Shown: one piece after another, positions 27,701-36,250 of the stretch | Layout of the letters: every line of letters begins with the position of its first letter | How positions within the stretch are numbered: the first letter of the stretch is position 1 | Assembly: GCA_013350335.1 (NCBI GenBank) | Contig: CM023538.1 | Coordinates: 48,602,201-48,666,200 of the forward strand | From: Chimonanthus salicifolius | Taxonomy: Eukaryota; Streptophyta; Magnoliopsida; Laurales; Calycanthaceae | Direction: 5' to 3' | Length of the DNA stretch: 64,000 bases | The notes under the pieces: generated by a model | Told to the model about the DNA's origin: nothing | Seen by the model: only the letters and a program-made list of their open reading frames with translations | Database searches by the model: none | Made by a program: the position numbers and the translations under genes

Positions 27701-30700
27701 GAGTATACAATTTCTAGATACAATATCCATCCTTTGTTTTAGACAATTAAAAAGGGCCTATATCAATCTAGACTACTAATCCACGCTAAACTTTCTCCCC
27801 CTGTTCTACTTTTAGCCATTAAATAATAAAAAAAGGGTACACATGTCCCAAGGATTATTAGTCAGGTGAGGCACCTAGTTACCTTGGTCTTAGAAAAATG
27901 CCAAAAAAGAAAAAAGAAAAAAAGAAAAGGGTTAGTATATTATTCTTCCATCCTTTCTTGGTCAAGCAGGATTTCGAGTGCACCATTGTGAATGAATAAT
28001 AGTAAAGGTGCCACCATTAATAATACTATTAATCACTTGCGGACCAGGTCTTTTTGAATCTAATCTACTCCATAAACCATGAATTTAATACCTCCATGAC
28101 TGGTGTCCTTTGTCCTTTCTCAGATTGTCCAAATATATGACAACCATATTGACGAAAGGTTCCACACAAGTCTAGTTTCAATGTTCACTTCTGTTGGGTT
28201 ATTATTTAACTGAACCTTGAGTTTGTGTTAATCTTAAATTGCTGCTTCTTGTTTTTCAGCTTCCTAATCCTATGTAATTAGCACTTTTTTTGTACTTGAG
28301 CTGGCATAAACTTCAGGCACTGTGAATAATATATGCAACGAACTCCACGATGCAATGAATACTTTTTTTTCTATTGTGAAATCCTTCATTTAATAGATGT
28401 TCTGTCAAGCTTTATTAGTTCTTGATCATTGTTTGGTGATTCATGGTGTAAACTACTCATTCAATGGAATTTGTATTAACATCATGAAATTTTTTATTGG
28501 GATGTCATTTTGAACCAATATGCACTATGGAGATATCTACTTATTTACTGTTTTTCTCTTTGATAATTAAGATGAGATGCTTTTGATTTACTTGTTCTGC
28601 ACTAAGATTAGATGTTATTCTGCCAAGAGAAAATAATTACTTTTTTATTTCCTTCGAAATGATGAAAATGAAAACACTTACTTTCTGTCACAGGCTTATA
28701 TCCACCAAGGGGATGCTTTCTTGGCTATGAATGAATTCGATGCAGCTGAAAATGCATATTCATATGCTTTATCATTGGATCCATCCATTCGCCGTTCCAA
28801 GTCTTTCAAGGTTTGATTCAATTTTTAATCATGTTTTGCCAACTGATTGAAAAAGCAGTCCAAGCAAATTTTTTGTTTTTATTATTCTTGGTGAGTATGC
28901 AAGAATCAAAGTAATTGCTATGAAACGCATGAACTCACTTAAGAAGCTTGGTTGGTAGCATGTATAAGTTGGTGGCTGCAGTCCTAGCAAGTAGATTGAT
29001 GGTTGTGCTGAAGGTGGTTATAGGAGATACTCAAGATGAGTTTATGGAGGAGAGGCAAATTTTAGATGGAATTTTAATAGAAAAAGAGTTTATTCATATG
29101 AAAAATTAGGATAGGAGAGAATTAGTGTTGTTTAAGGTGGGTATGGAAAAGGATTACAATCATGTGAACTGGTACTTTGTGGACTACTTGTTTGGTAGGA
29201 CGGGTTTGGGGATAGATGAAGTGGATAATGGCATGTCTGATTGGAACAACTTTTTCAATTCTAGTGTACAGTCAATTATGGATCAAATCTTAGCTAATAA
29301 AGGTCTTAGAAAAAAAATGGTCTTGGGGGGATCCACCATCGCCTTTCATTTTTACAACAGTAGCTGAAGGATTTAGTAGTTGACTATCAAGGCAAGGGAG
29401 ATTGGTGGAGCTATTAGAGGTTTTGAGGTGATTTTGGTGAGCCAATCATTTCTTATTTGCAGTTTGCAGATGATACTTTGCTATTTATGATTGCTTTTAT
29501 AAAAAAAAATTATCAAATTGATGACGGCCAAGGTTATAACTGTTAAGAAATCTCATAAATCCAATGAATGAAGATGTTAGAAATTTCCGACACTTCTTTA
29601 AATCCTCAACTTAAAATAAGTTTTAGATCCAAATTCTACAATTTGAATCAAAGATCTCAATGATAAAGACCACGAAATTCTCTCACTCACTTTTACTCAA
29701 GAAAGAAAGAGATGACTTTAATTTCACCGGGATAAATTGATGATCTTGGTTACTGCTCAAAGAATAAAATAAATTGGTGATCAATTTCACCAATGAAGTT
29801 GGGTGTTCTGAGAATTCGATATGAACATGAATTGGGAATTCGAACGCAGCGATTTAATGCAATTAATTAGATCCAAATTAAATGTAACTCTTAAACGAAA
29901 TGCATCAATGAATTCAATTCTGTCACTAATTTGAATTGAAAATTGAAGAACCTTCTTAAGAACCAATTTGGTTTTGGAATTCAATTTCAATCAGCAATTG
30001 GATGCAAGACATGAACATTCAACATTCACCAAATAAAGACTAACCAACACTTGAATTACAATTAATTTAAATATAAACACAAATTAAAATTCAAAAGAAA
30101 TCCAAAGAACTCACCTACTTGGAGAGACTACACAAAGCCTTAGCTTCAAATCATATTAACTTCACTGCATCTTGTGCTTACAACATTTGACCAAGGCTTG
30201 AATTTAGCCTTTCAAGCGACAAAACGACAGTCAAATTAACTTCACTTCAACATGTGCTTACAACATTCGATCCAGGATTGAATTTATAGCCTTTCAAGCA
30301 ACAAAAGACCAGGAAAAATAATATATAAATATCAAAACTTGCTAAGTGATTGCCCTGGCACGCCTAGGGCCTGTCTAAATGGGCTTATTACTAACTTAAA
30401 GACTATCCAATGGCTGGTTGCCAGTTGGATTTATTATATCACTAATTGCATTAAAAATAGAAAAATAAAATATAATCTGCTGTATATCGGGGCGAAAACA
30501 GGCTTCACATCTCAGCCATCAAATCTGGATTCTTGCCTTGCAAACAGGTTCCCAAATCCGTGTCCAATCTGATTCAAAATCTAGCCTGCACATCCATCCT
30601 GATCCCTGCTAAAACTCAGCAGCCATTCCTAGCCATTATTCAAAATTCTGTTGGATTTAAATGCTGCTCCAATTTCGTTCTATATCAGGCCCAGAAATCT

Positions 30701-31396
30701 GGTTCACGCGCAGCAAGGTTTTCTTGCTAAATCTGGGCTTTCTAATTTGGTCAAGCAGGCCCAGACGCTGTATGCGCCAAAACCCTTCAAATTTGGAGAG
30801 ATTCCTTAACCATGTTGTTGTCCATGTCAGCATTGATGTCGCATCTGATGTGGAATTCGGATGTCCACTGTGTTGGCAGCAGATGGACTGAAATCATGGG
30901 CTTTTGAGGCACAAAACAGAGCCAAACAGGTCTTAGTTCATAGCTGGTTCAAATGTGTTTGAAATCTGATATATGTGGGCACATGAGGCCCTCTCTTCGC
31001 TCCATTATAGAATTGGAGAGCAATTTCATCGATTTTGTGCATTTGGGCCTCCTTATCTTCAATTGGGCACCATCCTCGATGGGCATATTCATAATTAAAC
31101 GGTTCTTCCATCTCTTTAGTAAATCAAGCTATCTGGTCTTTCTAAAGCTCCATCCTAAGTTATTCCCTGTAGCTAGGCACTGGTCTTGGCAAAGTTCTTG
31201 CTTGTGACAACATTCGTAAGAGGCACTTTGTCATGGTTAGTGTTTGCACTCTTTGCTAGAATGCAACTAAGGATGTCAACCCCTTAGGTGTGGAACGGTA
31301 TTTTTCTTTTCAGGGTGGGGTGGGTTTTGCCTGGTTCACTATTAGTTCCATCCCACTCATGGATGTTCTTCTGTGGGCCCTCAATCCTTTGGTATA

Positions 31397-31427
<31 letters not shown>

Positions 31428-32372
31428 GGATGTCAACTTTGAAAGAGTTTGATGGAACTCTTGAATTATATTTATTTCGAGCTTGGAAGGAGAGCATTGG
31501 CATTGGTTAATTGTTGTTGCTTTGCTTTTCATTTGTAATTTAGCCTTGTTTTATTTATTTATTTATTGTTGTATTTGGCATTTTTGCCGCTTTCTTCTCA
31601 ATTTCAGCTATGAAGTTTAAATTTTTGGTGCACTCCTTGTGTCTCATCGATAAAATTTGTTGCCATGTCCAAAAGAAGTTATTCTATAGAGCATTGCTAG
31701 ACTATATGTTGTCTTACAGAGACCATTTTAGTTGAATTGGTACTCCCCTTAACACATAGAACCCTACCAACTACATCCAAATCATGCTCCACCCATCTCT
31801 ACGATTGTACCTAAATATTCAATACATCTTGTAAGATAACTTTATGTATATATTAAGTTCAAAAAATATATATTAGTCTTTCACATCTTTCCAATTGGCT
31901 AATTGTATATATTAAGATATTCTAGTGAAGATTTTCCTAAATAACTATATGATGAGAAATTTGCTACAATGACATTTTTTATGGTAATACAACTCATGGC
32001 ATGGTTAAACGGTGGTTTGTACGACAACAAATGACAATGGGTTCCCTTTGCTTACTCTAATGATAGAGCAAGAGGGAAATCTACCCATTAAAGGAGTGAG
32101 GTCCTAGAATCAAGTCAATGAGGACCACATATTGGTTTGCACTGCCTTAACCTATGATGTTGGGATACATTTCAATTTGTAATCGTTCTTTCATCTTCAA
32201 ACTTCATACTAGTTGGGAGATTTTAGAGATGCAGTGAACATCCACTTTATTTTACCATTTTAATCCCATTTCTCATTGATCATGGTTTGCATTTTTACTG
32301 ATTTTTATCCACTTACAGGCACGGGTGGCAAAGCTGCGAGAGAAACTTGTCCCAGTAAACATTTCAGCTTAA
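6275..32372 (+). CDS. thioredoxin-like [2Fe-2S] and TPR domain protein (five exons)
   Basis: Joined exons 6275-6751, 9405-9454, 10004-10091, 28694-28810 and 32319-32372 give 786 nt and 261 residues. Residues 1-47 are rich in A, S and L and poor in acidic residues, as in a plastid transit peptide (inference). Residues 48-124 fit the thioredoxin-like ferredoxin fold: C54-x4-C59, then CGCLSRCGAGPN with C86 and C90, the usual four [2Fe-2S] ligand spacing, with C84 as an extra cysteine. Residues about 132-240 form three TPR units (motifs GNFSEAEALLSQAIDLEP, GNHSEALEDAKEAARIAP and NEFDAAENAYSYALSLDP), followed by a short basic tail. TPR repeats usually bind partner proteins, so a plastid redox or assembly scaffold role is possible but not shown. 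Introns are 2653, 549, 18602 and 3508 bp, all GT-AG. I do not recognise a named orthologue. Confidence 0.88.
6752..9404 (+). other. intron 1 of the TPR gene
   Basis: GT donor at 6752 and AG acceptor at 9403-9404 (preceded by TCTTATGGTTGCAG). Mostly featureless AT-rich sequence. It contains a diverged pair of SINE-like segments at about 8770-9190, listed separately. Confidence 0.85.
8770..9190 (-). repeat. SINE-like pair in intron 1
   Basis: Two diverged copies, about 8770-8960 and 9025-9190. Each starts with a CGTCATC...-type run, passes through AAATTNNTTNTCC-like text and a GTCCATG word, and ends in a segment resembling a reversed pol III B box (CTTGAAACCACAACCTCTAG; GACTGAAATCC). A third relative is at 48025-48200. 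CATCATCAT-led segments ending this way are typical of reversed plant Au-type SINEs. The assignment is by look only. Confidence 0.4.
9405..9454 (+). CDS. TPR gene exon 2
   Basis: 50 nt, from GCTATTGATCTTGAACC to CATAAATGCAG. It encodes AIDLEPSGGLHIIHKC plus two bases of an Arg codon completed by exon 3. It completes TPR1 and starts the first helix of TPR2. Acceptor TTGCAG, donor AG|GTTTGT. Confidence 0.87.
10004..10091 (+). CDS. TPR gene exon 3
   Basis: 88 nt, acceptor TACTCAG, donor CAG|GTAACA. The first base completes Arg176; then come 29 codons from SAARLTLGNHSEAL to RIAPKYPQ, which is most of TPR2 with its canonical A-x3-A helix B and terminal Pro. It ends in phase 0, so the next exon must begin a new codon, as exon 4 does 18.6 kb later. 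Confidence 0.88.
10402..11623 (+). mobile_element. 5'-truncated plant LINE with 16-bp TSD
   Basis: Flanked by perfect direct repeats ATCACCAAACCAATGA at 10402-10417 and 11608-11623, with a short A tail just before the right copy. The body keeps only the 3' end of a plant L1-type ORF2: a zf-RVT-like segment with EEDVDYLFAGHLVSTQLW (about 10600-10665), then an RNase H domain (WSPLSSGVYKFNVDGA; GGILRDFNGV; NEAELLDIMRAL; IIEGDSTNAIK) spread over three frames to about 11400. Stops and frameshifts make it inactive. A (CCCA)n run sits at 10462-10482. Confidence 0.85.
11624..12559. other. unclassified part of intron 3
   Basis: AT-rich sequence with no recognisable coding domain. The 131-codon open frame at 12187-12582 has no family signature. 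Its right part probably belongs to the gypsy-type LTR that continues to 13737, but the LTR's outer edge could not be fixed. Confidence 0.45.
12560..13432. repeat. tandem duplication, period about 436 bp
   Basis: Two diverged copies (about 12560-12995 and 12996-13432). Shared blocks include CAATATGCAATGCATTTCAA, GGTTGAATCTCCTCA, AAAGCTTTCAAGTGAAAGCG, GGTGTTTTAAAGCATAAAGT and CAATAAACACCCTAA. Each copy also has internal short repeats with GGGTGTT. It appears to be part of the LTR completed at 22201-23524. Confidence 0.85.
13433..13737 (-). mobile_element. gypsy-type LTR, left part
   Basis: Runs without break into the copia target site GTATC (13738-13742) and resumes at 22206 on the other side of the copia element, so both sides are one older sequence. 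The right part ends at 23524 in GTCAGGGTTTTACA, that is TGTAAAACCCTGAC on the minus strand, a common gypsy LTR start. Orientation is inferred from that terminus. Confidence 0.5.
13743..15432 (-). repeat. 3' LTR of the copia element
   Basis: 1690 bp, on the + strand TGAAAGTTCCCGGTG...GGCACTAACA. It matches the right LTR along its length, with roughly one difference in ten positions over the first 230 bases by eye, so the insertion is not recent. Low-complexity GATGGGTCG/ATAGGTCG words at about 14700-15090 form a degenerate internal repeat. Confidence 0.92.
15433..19230 (-). other. copia internal region without pol
   Basis: Non-coding interior of the copia element, interrupted by the Mutator-like insertion at 17566-18586. 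Additional TCTCCCCCTTTTTGTCATAA text near 15845 echoes the polypurine tract. A relative of this region lies at 57108-59990. Minus-strand frames here are short and carry no pol motif. Confidence 0.75.
17566..18586. mobile_element. non-autonomous Mutator-like element, 1021 bp
   Basis: Flanked by a perfect 9-bp TSD AGCCCACAT (17557-17565 and 18587-18595), the length typical of Mutator-like elements. The termini are imperfect inverted repeats built of GTATCGGATACG words: left GCACCGATACGGGTGCGTG, right (reverse complement) TAGTATCGGTGTCGGGTGCC. The subterminal zones are dense in CGTATCCG/CGGATACG. The centre is AT-rich, then purine-rich with a (GA)n patch near 18250. No transposase. It is nested inside the copia interior, so it is younger than that insertion. 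Confidence 0.82.
19231..19919 (-). pseudogene. copia gag with CCHC zinc knuckle, truncated
   Basis: Two minus-strand frames. The segment at 19488-19919 has a Lys/Glu-rich coiled region and the zinc knuckle CFYCGLTGHFKHEC (C-x2-C-x4-H-x4-C) that binds RNA in copia gag. The segment at 19231-19476 carries on with a basic stretch and ends GPNQNFKWILKG, resembling the GPKxxWVPK boundary that precedes pol in SIRE-type elements, then stops. Upstream gag sequence continues in pieces to about 20400 with stops. Pol is missing, so mobilisation would need proteins from another element. Confidence 0.8.
20513..20524 (-). other. primer-binding site of the copia element
   Basis: Minus-strand TTGTATCAAAGC, two bases inside the 5' LTR, resembling the plant initiator-Met tRNA complement TGGTATCAGAGC at 10 of 12 positions. 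Confidence 0.75.
20527..22200 (-). repeat. 5' LTR of the copia element
   Basis: 1674 bp partner of 13743-15432, starting TGAAAGTTCCCGG and ending GGCACTAACA on the + strand, directly followed by the TSD GTATC. It would carry the promoter for minus-strand transcription toward the gag, antisense to the host gene. Confidence 0.92.
22206..23524 (-). mobile_element. gypsy-type LTR, right part
   Basis: Continuation of the sequence broken at 13737. It includes short repeated GACCAGTCGAGT/CGACTGGTCGAG words (22498-22595) and ends GTCAGGGTTTTACA at 23524, that is TGTAAAACCCTGAC on the minus strand. Copia integrase sequence starts directly after. No gypsy coding region adjoins it, so it may be a solo LTR; no TSD was found at its outer edges. 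Confidence 0.5.
23525..24915 (+). pseudogene. Ty1/copia pol relic (integrase to RT start)
   Basis: Integrase core pieces: an HSDAW motif near 23555, FVTFIDYYSRM-like text near 23610-23637, and ILYSDNRGEYLSQSF at about 23725-23775 where SDNGGEY is usual. GIESQLSYPSTP follows. After a frame change, 24151-24860 gives the integrase C-terminal region and the RVT_2 start (KTPVGCKCVFALKRHSDGS; YKSRLVAKSFTQ; VDYQETFSLIAK), then KNAFLHNDLQEEVYM near 24840-24880 in another frame. It breaks off at about 24915. Multiple frameshifts; the catalytic YVDD region is absent. A different copia family from the element at 13743, and in the opposite orientation. Confidence 0.85.
26214..26970 (-). repeat. 157-bp tandem repeat, about 5 copies
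   Basis: The word TTTGGAACTTTACTTCCTCT or its variants recurs at about 26370, 26527, 26684, 26808 and 26961 (spacings 157, 157, 124, 153), with an earlier partial copy from 26214. Other shared blocks are AAAGGAGGCCAAAAAACACT, TATCACCAATAAGGCT and CGACCGAGGAATC. 157 is not a multiple of three, so the duplications break the ORF1 frame. Confidence 0.9.
27653..27698. repeat. (CT)n microsatellite
   Basis: Uninterrupted CT dinucleotides, about 23 units, upstream of the minus-strand LINE ORF1 start. It may be the CT/GA-rich 5' UTR of that element. Confidence 0.95.
27855..27900. repeat. SINE-like fragment
   Basis: CCAAGGATTATTAGTCAGGT and CCTTGGTCTTAGAAAAATGCC match, in reverse, the segments at 47715-47770 and 48855-48920, and in the same sense the segment at 45810-45860. 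A short piece of a dispersed family. Confidence 0.55.
28694..28810 (+). CDS. TPR gene exon 4
   Basis: 117 nt, 39 codons, phase 0 at both ends. Acceptor CTGTCACAG, donor CAAG|GTTTGA. It encodes all of TPR3 (AYIHQGDAFLAMNEF and ENAYSYALSLDPS) and the start of a basic tail, RRSKSFK. Confidence 0.88.
28880..29500 (+). pseudogene. LINE reverse-transcriptase relic
   Basis: + strand fragments in shifting frames: KLVAAVLASRLMVVLKVVIG, then DEFMEERQILDGILI (the plant L1 region normally reading QxAFVxGRQILD), then EKDYNHVNW and a distal QFADDTLLFM (29460-29490), which carries the catalytic FADD motif of non-LTR reverse transcriptase. Several stops. It lies in the host intron in the sense orientation. 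Confidence 0.8.
29540..31280. other. LTR-like non-coding sequence
   Basis: AT-rich, with TGTTAAGAAATCTC and TGTTAGAAATTTCC at 29543 and 29576 that could be LTR starts, but no matching copy is in the window. Contains a tandem duplication at 30148-30312 (unit about 84 bp; shared GTGCTTACAACATT and TAGCCTTTCAAGC). Open frames at 30339-31207 have no recognised domain. Confidence 0.4.
31391..31428. repeat. (TA)n-T(n) tract
   Basis: About eleven TA units followed by a T run of about 15. Confidence 0.9.
32319..32372 (+). CDS. TPR gene exon 5 (last)
   Basis: 54 nt encoding ARVAKLREKLVPVNISA and a TAA stop. The acceptor is TCCACTTACAG, in phase 0 with exon 4. The Lys/Arg/Leu-rich run fits the capping helix that usually closes a TPR domain. 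Confidence 0.82.
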   Translation, partial: ARVAKLREKLVPVNISA

Positions 32373-32829
32373 CTCTTCGTAAAAATGAAGTTTTCTTAAT
32401 TACACAGTGGATCCAACTTTGCATGGAAAGAGATGGCTGCGAGATTCATATTGTTTTCAGGTTTCAAATTAGAATCAGCCATCGAGTCATTTTCTGTAAA
32501 TAGCTCTGTGTTTCCAGAACGATGTGACTGGGTTGTGTAGTTGAGCATATTAGTGGACTCTAATAATCCAAAGCAATTATTAAGTCTTCAACTTGATTGG
32601 AAATAATGAAGATTGATTACCCTTTCATGGTATTGTTGTCACTCAACATAATCATTCATGCTTCCCTTTTGGACTGCCTTCTGCAGTCGATTATCCAATG
32701 ATTTTTACTTTCGTCAGCCATTACAATTGCAGTGTGCACAATCTAGCTTTCAATGTCAAAGGGTGAATTCAATGTTAGATGTGTTCAGGGACCCTTTAAA
32801 GCTACAACAGAGACATTTTAAAAACAAGA

Positions 32830-32835
32830 AATAAA
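32830..32835 (+). terminator. candidate polyadenylation signal of the TPR gene
   Basis: AATAAA, 458 bases after the stop codon. A weaker AATAAT lies near 32602. Which one is used cannot be told from sequence. Confidence 0.3.
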
Positions 32836-32929
32836 TGGCGACACAACACAAGAAATGTACCCACTTCTTCCTGAAGTGAATCTTCAGAGTTCTTGGCACC
32901 AACAAAACCAGCAAACTCTTTTGATGATA

Positions 32930-33150
32930 TTAGAAATTGACACTGGAGATTTGTCTGTCTTCCTCAATCAAGGAGAGACCAATTGAATATTGTAATTATA
33001 GAGAAACAAAATACAAGTGACAAAAAAAGAAAATAAAATATAGAAAAAGAATAGAAGAATGAAAAAGAAAGGCAAAATTAATTATAGTAAAATTCAGCAA
33101 TTAGCGGTGCTAATTGGATAAAGTCAACGCTAATTGATGACGACACTCAT
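32930..33150 (-). mobile_element. copia LTR-like fragment, second copy
   Basis: On the minus strand it has the same order of blocks as 4290-4060: CAATTAGC words, a long pyrimidine-rich stretch, GTCACTTGTATTTTG, GGTCTCTCCTTGATTG, GAGGAAGACAGACAAATC. It lies just past the 3' end of the TPR gene and may supply or disrupt its 3' UTR. Confidence 0.5.
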
Positions 33151-33739
33151 TTTATAACAGGCAGTTTAAATCAAAGATCTGAGAGTGGGCTTCCTTCTCA
33201 AGCAACCCTGGTTTGTACAACAGCCCTTTTAGTTTCCCCCTTACTCCATCCTCACCGACTCTCTGTCGTACAAAGGGTTTAGGGTAAATTTTGTAGAGGT
33301 TATCTGGAATTACTCTTGACCAGAAGTTACTCCAGGTAATATGAAAACTCCTTGGAAGAAAAGGGTTTTCGAAAGTGAGAAATGAGGATAAAAAATTTGA
33401 AGTTTTATCCTTACCTTATAGTTATCAAACAAGGGTAATGAATGATAATTTCATTACCCTTACACCCCTCGTACAAACTCAGCCCTGGTAAAGATCAAAA
33501 CACCAACCCAGAGCAGTAAATGAGCCAGGGCAAAGACATTTAGTGCATGTTTTCCACACGTAAAAAAGTGGAAAGAAATTACTAATATTTCTATACCTGA
33601 TTACTGGAAAAATGAATTCTAATATGAAAATGAATTTTGATGGAAAAGGGTTAGTGGACATTTGATTTATAACCTTAAAAGTTTTCACATGTTTACTACT
33701 GATCTATATGAAGAAAAATTTGTTAATAAATGTCTCAAG
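33151..33739. other. intergenic, no gene seen
   Basis: No coding frame with a recognisable domain and no clear repeat. Confidence 0.55.
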
Positions 33740-34190
33740 TTAGAACTGCAACTTAGGTGGGTCAGGTCAGATTTTGATTTACTGAATCTTGGGCCTAAAT
33801 TGCATTTAAAGGGCTTGAGCCCAATCACAACCATAGGTTATCCTAATTAGCCGAATTTGAGCTCAACACAAATTTATTTGTAAGACTTAAGCATGATTTC
33901 AAAGTCGAAATGCATATGTTTACATATCCGTGTTTGAGCTTGTTTGGTTCTGAAACAAATAACAAATATCTTTTATATTATTCAATTATATATTACATAA
34001 ATTTTATATTTATACAAAATATTAATTAAATAAAATTATATTTTCTCAATTGTTGTTCAAATTTGGACTTTCAGGCTAAACTTGGGTTTCATGTACTAGG
34101 CTTTGCCCAAATTCTAATTTGGTACCAAATTTTTTTGGTTAAAAACCTGGCCCCAATCGACCTTAGGTCAATTAGAAACCTAATTTTTTC
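33740..34190. repeat. dispersed repeat, copy A
   Basis: Pairs with 40070-40460. Shared order: GGGCCTAAATTGCATTTAA (other copy GGGCCAGAATTGCAATTTAA), GAGCCCAA, a TGATTTCAAAGTCGAAATGCAT/TGGTTTCAAACCCAAAATGTAT block, AATTATATAT, then GGACTTTCAGGC-like text and CCCCAATCGACC/CCCCAATCAATT. Non-coding, class unknown. Confidence 0.65.
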
Positions 34191-34249
34191 AAGTTCTTTC
34201 AAGCGATCTAGGATTATTCATGACCTAAGTGGCACTCTTATGTTGAGTG

Positions 34250-34870
34250 AGGTTGAGTTAACTAATTTAATAAATAAGACAACATTGATATTTATTATGT
34301 TGGTCCACCGTTAATAAATGAACTAAGTAGGTTGACTCATTTAATAAATAAGTTATTTAAACTGTGGATCAGATTGGCCTATTTAGAATTATTCAGGTTG
34401 GAATAACCTATTTAAAAAATGGGTCGCTTTGAGTGGGATCAACCCATAAATAGTTTGCGTTAGGTCAGCCATTTCATATATGGGAAGCTTATTTGAATAC
34501 TTGGATCCATTTAACTTGTGTGATAAAGATTTTTTTTTTTTTAAATTTACGTGTGGGTCGTGTATGAGTAGGATCAACCCTCAGGATTAGCCAACTCATT
34601 TAATAAGTGGGTCAAGTTTGGTATGATCAAGTTAGTCAGGCTTTTAATAAATGAGTCAAGTTGGTTAACTCATTTAAACTTGATCATCTACATTGATCAA
34701 GTGGATTAGGACCCTTTGGCTTGACCCACTTTGTAAATGGGTTGAGTTGGGTTAACTTATTAAAGTTTAGTTGAGTTTGTTTAATCTATTTAATAAATGG
34801 GTCAGGTTATGTAAACTCATCTAAATTTACTTTATATCAACCTCTTTAATAAATGAATCAAGTTGAGCAG
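34250..34870. repeat. degenerate short tandem repeats
   Basis: Many imperfect copies of a 25-35-base phrase centred on ATTTAATAAATGGGTCAGGT, with GTTGACTCATTTAA variants on both strands. This is a diffuse sequence of the type common in plant intergenic DNA. No open frame of interest. Confidence 0.75.
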
Positions 34871-35329
34871 TTTATAATTTTTTAAGACCTTAAAATTTTG
34901 CTCCTAAAGGTCCGCTTCATAATTTTTTATGCTAAGTGCATCTAAAATAATAAATGCATCTTTAAAAAAATAGAGAATTGGGTTTACCATCCTTGAATTT
35001 TATAAAAAATTGATGGATAAAAAGGCTACTTTGAAATAGTTAATGGATCTTAATTTAGGTTTTCAGTAATCCAAGCCCTATATATGATGGGTCAAGGCCT
35101 TATTTTTATATTTCGGCTTCCAAGTACCCATTTACACGGTCGACATCTTTAGGAAAGAAATTATTTCCTTATAATTCAAGTTTGGTTAGTCAAAGGAAGT
35201 AGAAGTTTGTCTCTATCTTAAAGTTTGCTTGGAGCGGAAGGAAGCTAATTAAGTTATTTTATTTTTTATTTTCTTATTTGTCAAATTCTAATTGAAGAAC
35301 CGTTTTTTTTTTTTTTTGTAAGTACAGCC

Positions 35330-35790
35330 ACTAAGTCATATATATATCACCCATATCGGCCTATATATCACCCATATCGATCGATAAATACTATATATAT
35401 ATATATATATATATAGTATTTATCGATCGATATGGGTGATATATAGGCCGATATATATTGGTGATATCGGTCGATATTCATAATATAGGTGTTTTCTTTT
35501 AAAAAAAAAAAAACTTAAAACAATGGTAGGCCTGAGTTGATATCTCGGCCGATATTGGACCAATATTGACCCAAATATCGACAGATATTGGACCAATATT
35601 GGCCCAGATATCGACCGACATTTTCATTTTCAAATTTTTAAAAAACAAACCAGCTTCCTTTTGAGTTATTTATTTATTTTTTAATTCAGAAAAAAATACC
35701 GATATTTAAAAAAAAAACAAAAGAGGAGAGAGAAATTTATTGGCCGAGATGTCGGCCGATATCGCAGGGTGTCCGAATTTTCCACCCCTA
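35330..35790. repeat. ATCGGCCGAT-type repeat, copy 2
   Basis: Dense in TATCGGYCGATAT, GGACCAATATTG and ATCGACCGACA words, the same vocabulary as 5640-6000. The right end, read in reverse, is TAGGGGTGGAAAATTCGG at about 35772-35789, resembling a non-autonomous DNA transposon terminus. The left end carries the palindrome described separately. Confidence 0.55.
35353..35454. repeat. perfect 102-bp palindrome
   Basis: Two 51-base arms meet with no spacer at 35403/35404; base-by-base pairing holds from 35353-35454 and fails at 35352/35455. The centre is (TA)n. The arms contain CACCCATATCGATCGATAAA and its complement. A direct repeat of TATATATCACCCATATCG is also present just to the left, at 35341-35358 and 35362-35379. 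Confidence 0.95.
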
Positions 35791-36241
35791 GTGCAACATA
35801 ATCTCCACCGTAGAAGCTTTTCAAAATTACAAGAGAACACACGATCAAATTGCACATGATTTTATTAAATGAAAGAATGTATTATTAAAATTAATTTTAT
35901 ATAAATTTAAGATTATAAAATAAATTATGTGAAGACATTAATTTAAAATTTGACTATCTACTTCTCAACAGTAAATCAGATGTTAGTAAATTTTAGAAAG
36001 GCTAATTTGAACTAAATATAATTGTATAATATGTAGAATGCTTTTTTTTTTTCTTCATAATAGAGAATCCCAAGACTTTAATATATATAGAATGCTATAT
36101 ATTGTATTACTTTCTAAAAGGCATAAGCATTGATTGAGCTTACCAGAAATACTGTTGTAAGATGTTCGGTTTCACTACTGATATATTTTAATTAATGTGC
36201 CTTTAGGTCCCCGCAATATAAACTTCTATTAAAAAATCTAA
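35791..36241. other. AT-rich intergenic
   Basis: No gene or clear repeat seen. Confidence 0.55.
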
Positions 36242-36250
36242 AATTGAATA

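Larger units (their letters stand above)
24916..27710 (-). pseudogene. plant LINE ORF1 relic
   Basis: Minus-strand remains of a LINE nucleic-acid-binding ORF1. The part at 27071-27560 keeps an RRM-like signature: a W-LG-V-DVFVPRKKDAKGRVFGFVR type stretch split over two frames (pieces SFRELV, LQGFFK and FVRMALSI can be read in order). Downstream come Arg/Lys-rich segments to about 25000. The middle has been expanded by 157-bp tandem repeats that change frame each time. No endonuclease or reverse transcriptase follows; the sequence stops against the copia relic. The N-terminal end lies next to a (CT)n tract. Confidence 0.6.
10092..28693 (+). other. intron 3 of the TPR gene, 18.6 kb
   Basis: Donor GTAACA at 10092, acceptor CTGTCACAG at 28693. 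Nearly all of its length is transposon sequence, in this order: LINE (10402-11623), gypsy-type LTR interrupted by a complete copia element (about 12560-23524), copia pol relic (23525-24915), LINE ORF1 relic (24916-27710). Only about 10092-10400 and 27711-28693 look like original intron. The flanking exons join in frame and in TPR register, which supports a single intron. Confidence 0.82.
28811..32318 (+). other. intron 4 of the TPR gene
   Basis: Donor at 28811, acceptor TTACAG at 32318. It contains a LINE reverse-transcriptase relic (28880-29500), LTR-like AT-rich sequence with a short tandem duplication (29540-31280) and a (TA)n tract at 31391-31413. About 31430-32318 shows nothing recognisable. 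Confidence 0.85.
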
